A stretch of DNA of 14,822 nt from SIG299 sp964632165 (GTDB lineage: Bacteria > Bacillota > Clostridia > Lachnospirales > Lachnospiraceae): contig CAZWCZ010000038.1 in assembly GCA_964632165.1 (NCBI GenBank), positions 1 through 14,822 on the forward strand, in the 5' to 3' direction. The notes below the pieces were generated by a model. It did no database searches. It was not told the origin of the DNA and worked only from the letters and a program-made list of their open reading frames with translations. Made by a program: the position numbers and the translations under genes. Shown piece by piece: positions 13,466 to 14,822 of the stretch (positions are counted from its first letter, which is position 1; each line of letters opens with the position of its first letter).

Positions 13466-14656
13466 TTAGTCCGTAAAGTTGTCAAAATATCCCTGAATGA
13501 GGATGATAGGAGTTCCTTTATCACCGGAACCGCTGGTCAGGTCACATAATGAACCGATCAGATCCGTCAGCTGTCTCGGGGTGGTTCCCTGAGATGCCAT
13601 ATTACCGACGAGACTTCCGTTCTTTTTTTTGATACTCTTTGAAATAGCGTCCTTCAAAGCTTCTCCGCTCAGATTTTTAAAGTCATTGTCAGCAAGGTAT
13701 TTTAACTTTAACTCATTTGGGGTACCGGTAAGGCCGCTGGTAAAAGCAGGAGAAACGATAGGGTCTGCAAGTTCCCAGATCTTACCCTGTGGGTCTTTGA
13801 ATGCACCGTCACCGTAAACCATGACTTCTACATGCTTCCCTGTCTTTTCTAAGATATGTGCCTGGATATCTTCCACCAGATACTGACAGTCTTCCGGGAA
13901 CAGCTTGATCGTATCTTCGGTAGATTTGTTGGAACCGAGAAGACCGTATTTTGAGTTAAAACCGTTGCCGTCAATGGAGGAAGTCAGAATGTCATCCAGT
14001 CCACAGACTACTTTAGCACCATTCTCAAGGAGAATGCGTTTGGTTCTCTTTCTTGTATGGATATCACAGGTTAAGATGCAGTCCGTATAATTCAAAATGG
14101 TCTTTGCCTGATTTGCAAAAATAACTTCTACTTCTGCACCGGCTTCACGGATGAGATTGGAGTAATATTCTACGTAATCTACGCCCGTAAACTCGTGAAC
14201 ATTATTACCGAATAATTCACGATATTTATCAAGTGTCAAAACGTCGGAGTAAGGATTGATGCCTGCTTCGTCCAACTGGTCAAGGGTAAGCAGGGAATTT
14301 CCCACTTCATCACTAGGATAACTGAGCATTAAAACGATCTTTTTTGCGCCCATGGCAATACCCTTTAAGCAGATGGCAAAACGATTACGGGACAAGATAG
14401 GGAAAATAACACCGATCGTACCGCCGCCGAGCTTGTTCTTTACATCTGTTGCAATGGCATCTATGGTTGCATAATTGCCCTGTGCTCTGGCAACGATGGA
14501 TTCCGTAAGAGCGATGACATCTCTGTCTCTTAAAGTGAAACCTTCACTTTCGGCTGCATCCAGAACGCAGGATACAGTAATGTCAACCAGGTTATCTCCT
14601 TTTCTGATGATTGGTCCGCGAATTCCTCTTGAAATAGTACCGACTTTTCTTTCCAT
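13466..14656 (-). CDS. CofE-like protein (coenzyme F420-0:gamma-glutamyl ligase family)
   Basis: The family's named member, CofE, adds glutamate to coenzyme F420-0 in archaea and actinobacteria using GTP. This 396-residue protein shares the opening pattern IRGPIIRKGDNLVDI (12-26) and the motif DVIALTESIVARAQGN (46-61), and carries GDGAFKDP at 282-289. It is, however, about 150 residues longer than CofE and comes from a group of Clostridia not known to make F420, so its substrate is probably different. The ATG at 14656 follows AAGG with 8-base spacing; an in-frame ATG at 14671 has no ribosome site. There is no signal peptide or membrane segment, so it is cytoplasmic. It is a single gene with its own strong promoter. 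A role in amide ligation to a small molecule is an inference from the family only. Confidence 0.82.
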   Translation of the reverse strand: MERKVGTISRGIRGPIIRKGDNLVDITVSCVLDAAESEGFTLRDRDVIALTESIVARAQGNYATIDAIATDVKNKLGGGTIGVIFPILSRNRFAICLKGIAMGAKKIVLMLSYPSDEVGNSLLTLDQLDEAGINPYSDVLTLDKYRELFGNNVHEFTGVDYVEYYSNLIREAGAEVEVIFANQAKTILNYTDCILTCDIHTRKRTKRILLENGAKVVCGLDDILTSSIDGNGFNSKYGLLGSNKSTEDTIKLFPEDCQYLVEDIQAHILEKTGKHVEVMVYGDGAFKDPQGKIWELADPIVSPAFTSGLTGTPNELKLKYLADNDFKNLSGEALKDAISKSIKKKNGSLVGNMASQGTTPRQLTDLIGSLCDLTSGSGDKGTPIILIQGYFDNFTD

Positions 14657-14686
14657 GTAGTTTACCTTCATTCTTATATAGAGTTA

Positions 14687-14705
14687 TTTTTCGGAGTACG
14701 AAAAA
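14687..14705. repeat. 7-bp inverted repeat in the CofE-like leader
   Basis: TTTTTCG and CGAAAAA flank the 5-base loop GAGTA. It lies within a few bases of the expected transcription start and could be an operator, though AT-rich repeats of this size arise by chance. Confidence 0.35.
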
Positions 14706-14715
14706 ATACAGTATT

Positions 14716-14744
14716 ATTATACATAGGGAAAACCGCTCGTGCAA
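14716..14744 (-). promoter_or_regulatory. CofE-like gene promoter
   Basis: On the minus strand TTGCAC (14744-14739) and a perfect TATAAT (14721-14716) are 17 bases apart. Transcription would start near 14709, giving a leader of about 50 nt. Confidence 0.8.
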
Positions 14745-14822
14745 TATTTTTTTGCATTTCGGCTGCTTTTTCGTGAAATAAAAAAATAAATTCCACTTCT
14801 TGCTGAATTTAGTCTTACACTA
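14745..14822. other. AT-rich window end, no gene seen
   Basis: No reading frame or RNA gene is apparent. The stretch upstream of the CofE-like promoter is A/T-rich and may act as an UP element; the rest probably belongs to the intergenic region of the next gene. Confidence 0.4.

Noticed and set aside
1..14822. tRNA, rRNA, CRISPR arrays or known riboswitches
   Set aside because: No cloverleaf, ribosomal, regularly spaced repeat or familiar riboswitch motif was seen on either strand; a covariance-model search could not be run here.

Overview
The window looks like a chromosomal segment of a gut-type Lachnospiraceae bacterium (Clostridia). The grounds are the AT-leaning base composition, AGGAGG-type ribosome sites, sigma-A style promoters, a Gram-positive LexA box, and a gene set (uvrBA, an AspT-type aminotransferase, a bile-salt-hydrolase-like enzyme, a GufA-type ZIP carrier, a long CofE-like protein) typical of that family. 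The genus cannot be fixed from the sequence.

Layout. From 239 to 5137 (+) lies the SOS-controlled uvrB-uvrA pair for nucleotide excision repair, closed by a terminator shared with a convergent aminotransferase (5207-6496, -). A TspO/MBR membrane protein (6640-7179, -) and a maltose/galactoside-type O-acetyltransferase (7292-7969, -) follow, each with its own likely promoter. From about 8100 to 9690 lies a tyrosine recombinase gene flanked by an exact 31-bp inverted repeat. After it come a coiled-coil membrane protein of unknown function (9689-10624), an apparently gene-free AT-rich gap, and a small membrane protein (10987-11397) with a strong promoter. A two-gene unit then encodes the bile-salt-hydrolase-like enzyme and the ZIP carrier (11601-13388), and a convergent CofE-like protein (13466-14656, -) ends the window.

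The most notable object is the 8130-9533 segment. Each 31-bp repeat contains two imperfect 9-bp inverted arms around a 7-bp asymmetric centre, the usual layout of a tyrosine-recombinase core site. The two sites face each other, so recombination would invert the segment, including the recombinase gene. Just inside the left site is a near-consensus outward promoter (TTGACA, 17 bp, TATGAT) whose -10 box is covered by a 19-bp palindrome. As read here, that promoter fires out through the left repeat straight into an intrinsic terminator. After inversion it would fire rightwards toward the coiled-coil membrane protein, where I see no strong terminator. The recombination site also carries a ribosome-binding site and an ATG, so each outer side begins a very short reading frame starting Met-Thr-His. 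I read this as a self-contained phase-variation switch. Activity and target are inferred, not shown.

The other genes are mostly ordinary. Points of note are an alanine where bile salt hydrolases have a conserved active-site asparagine, a perfect 13-bp hairpin in the tspO leader, and a CofE-like protein far longer than the F420 ligase.
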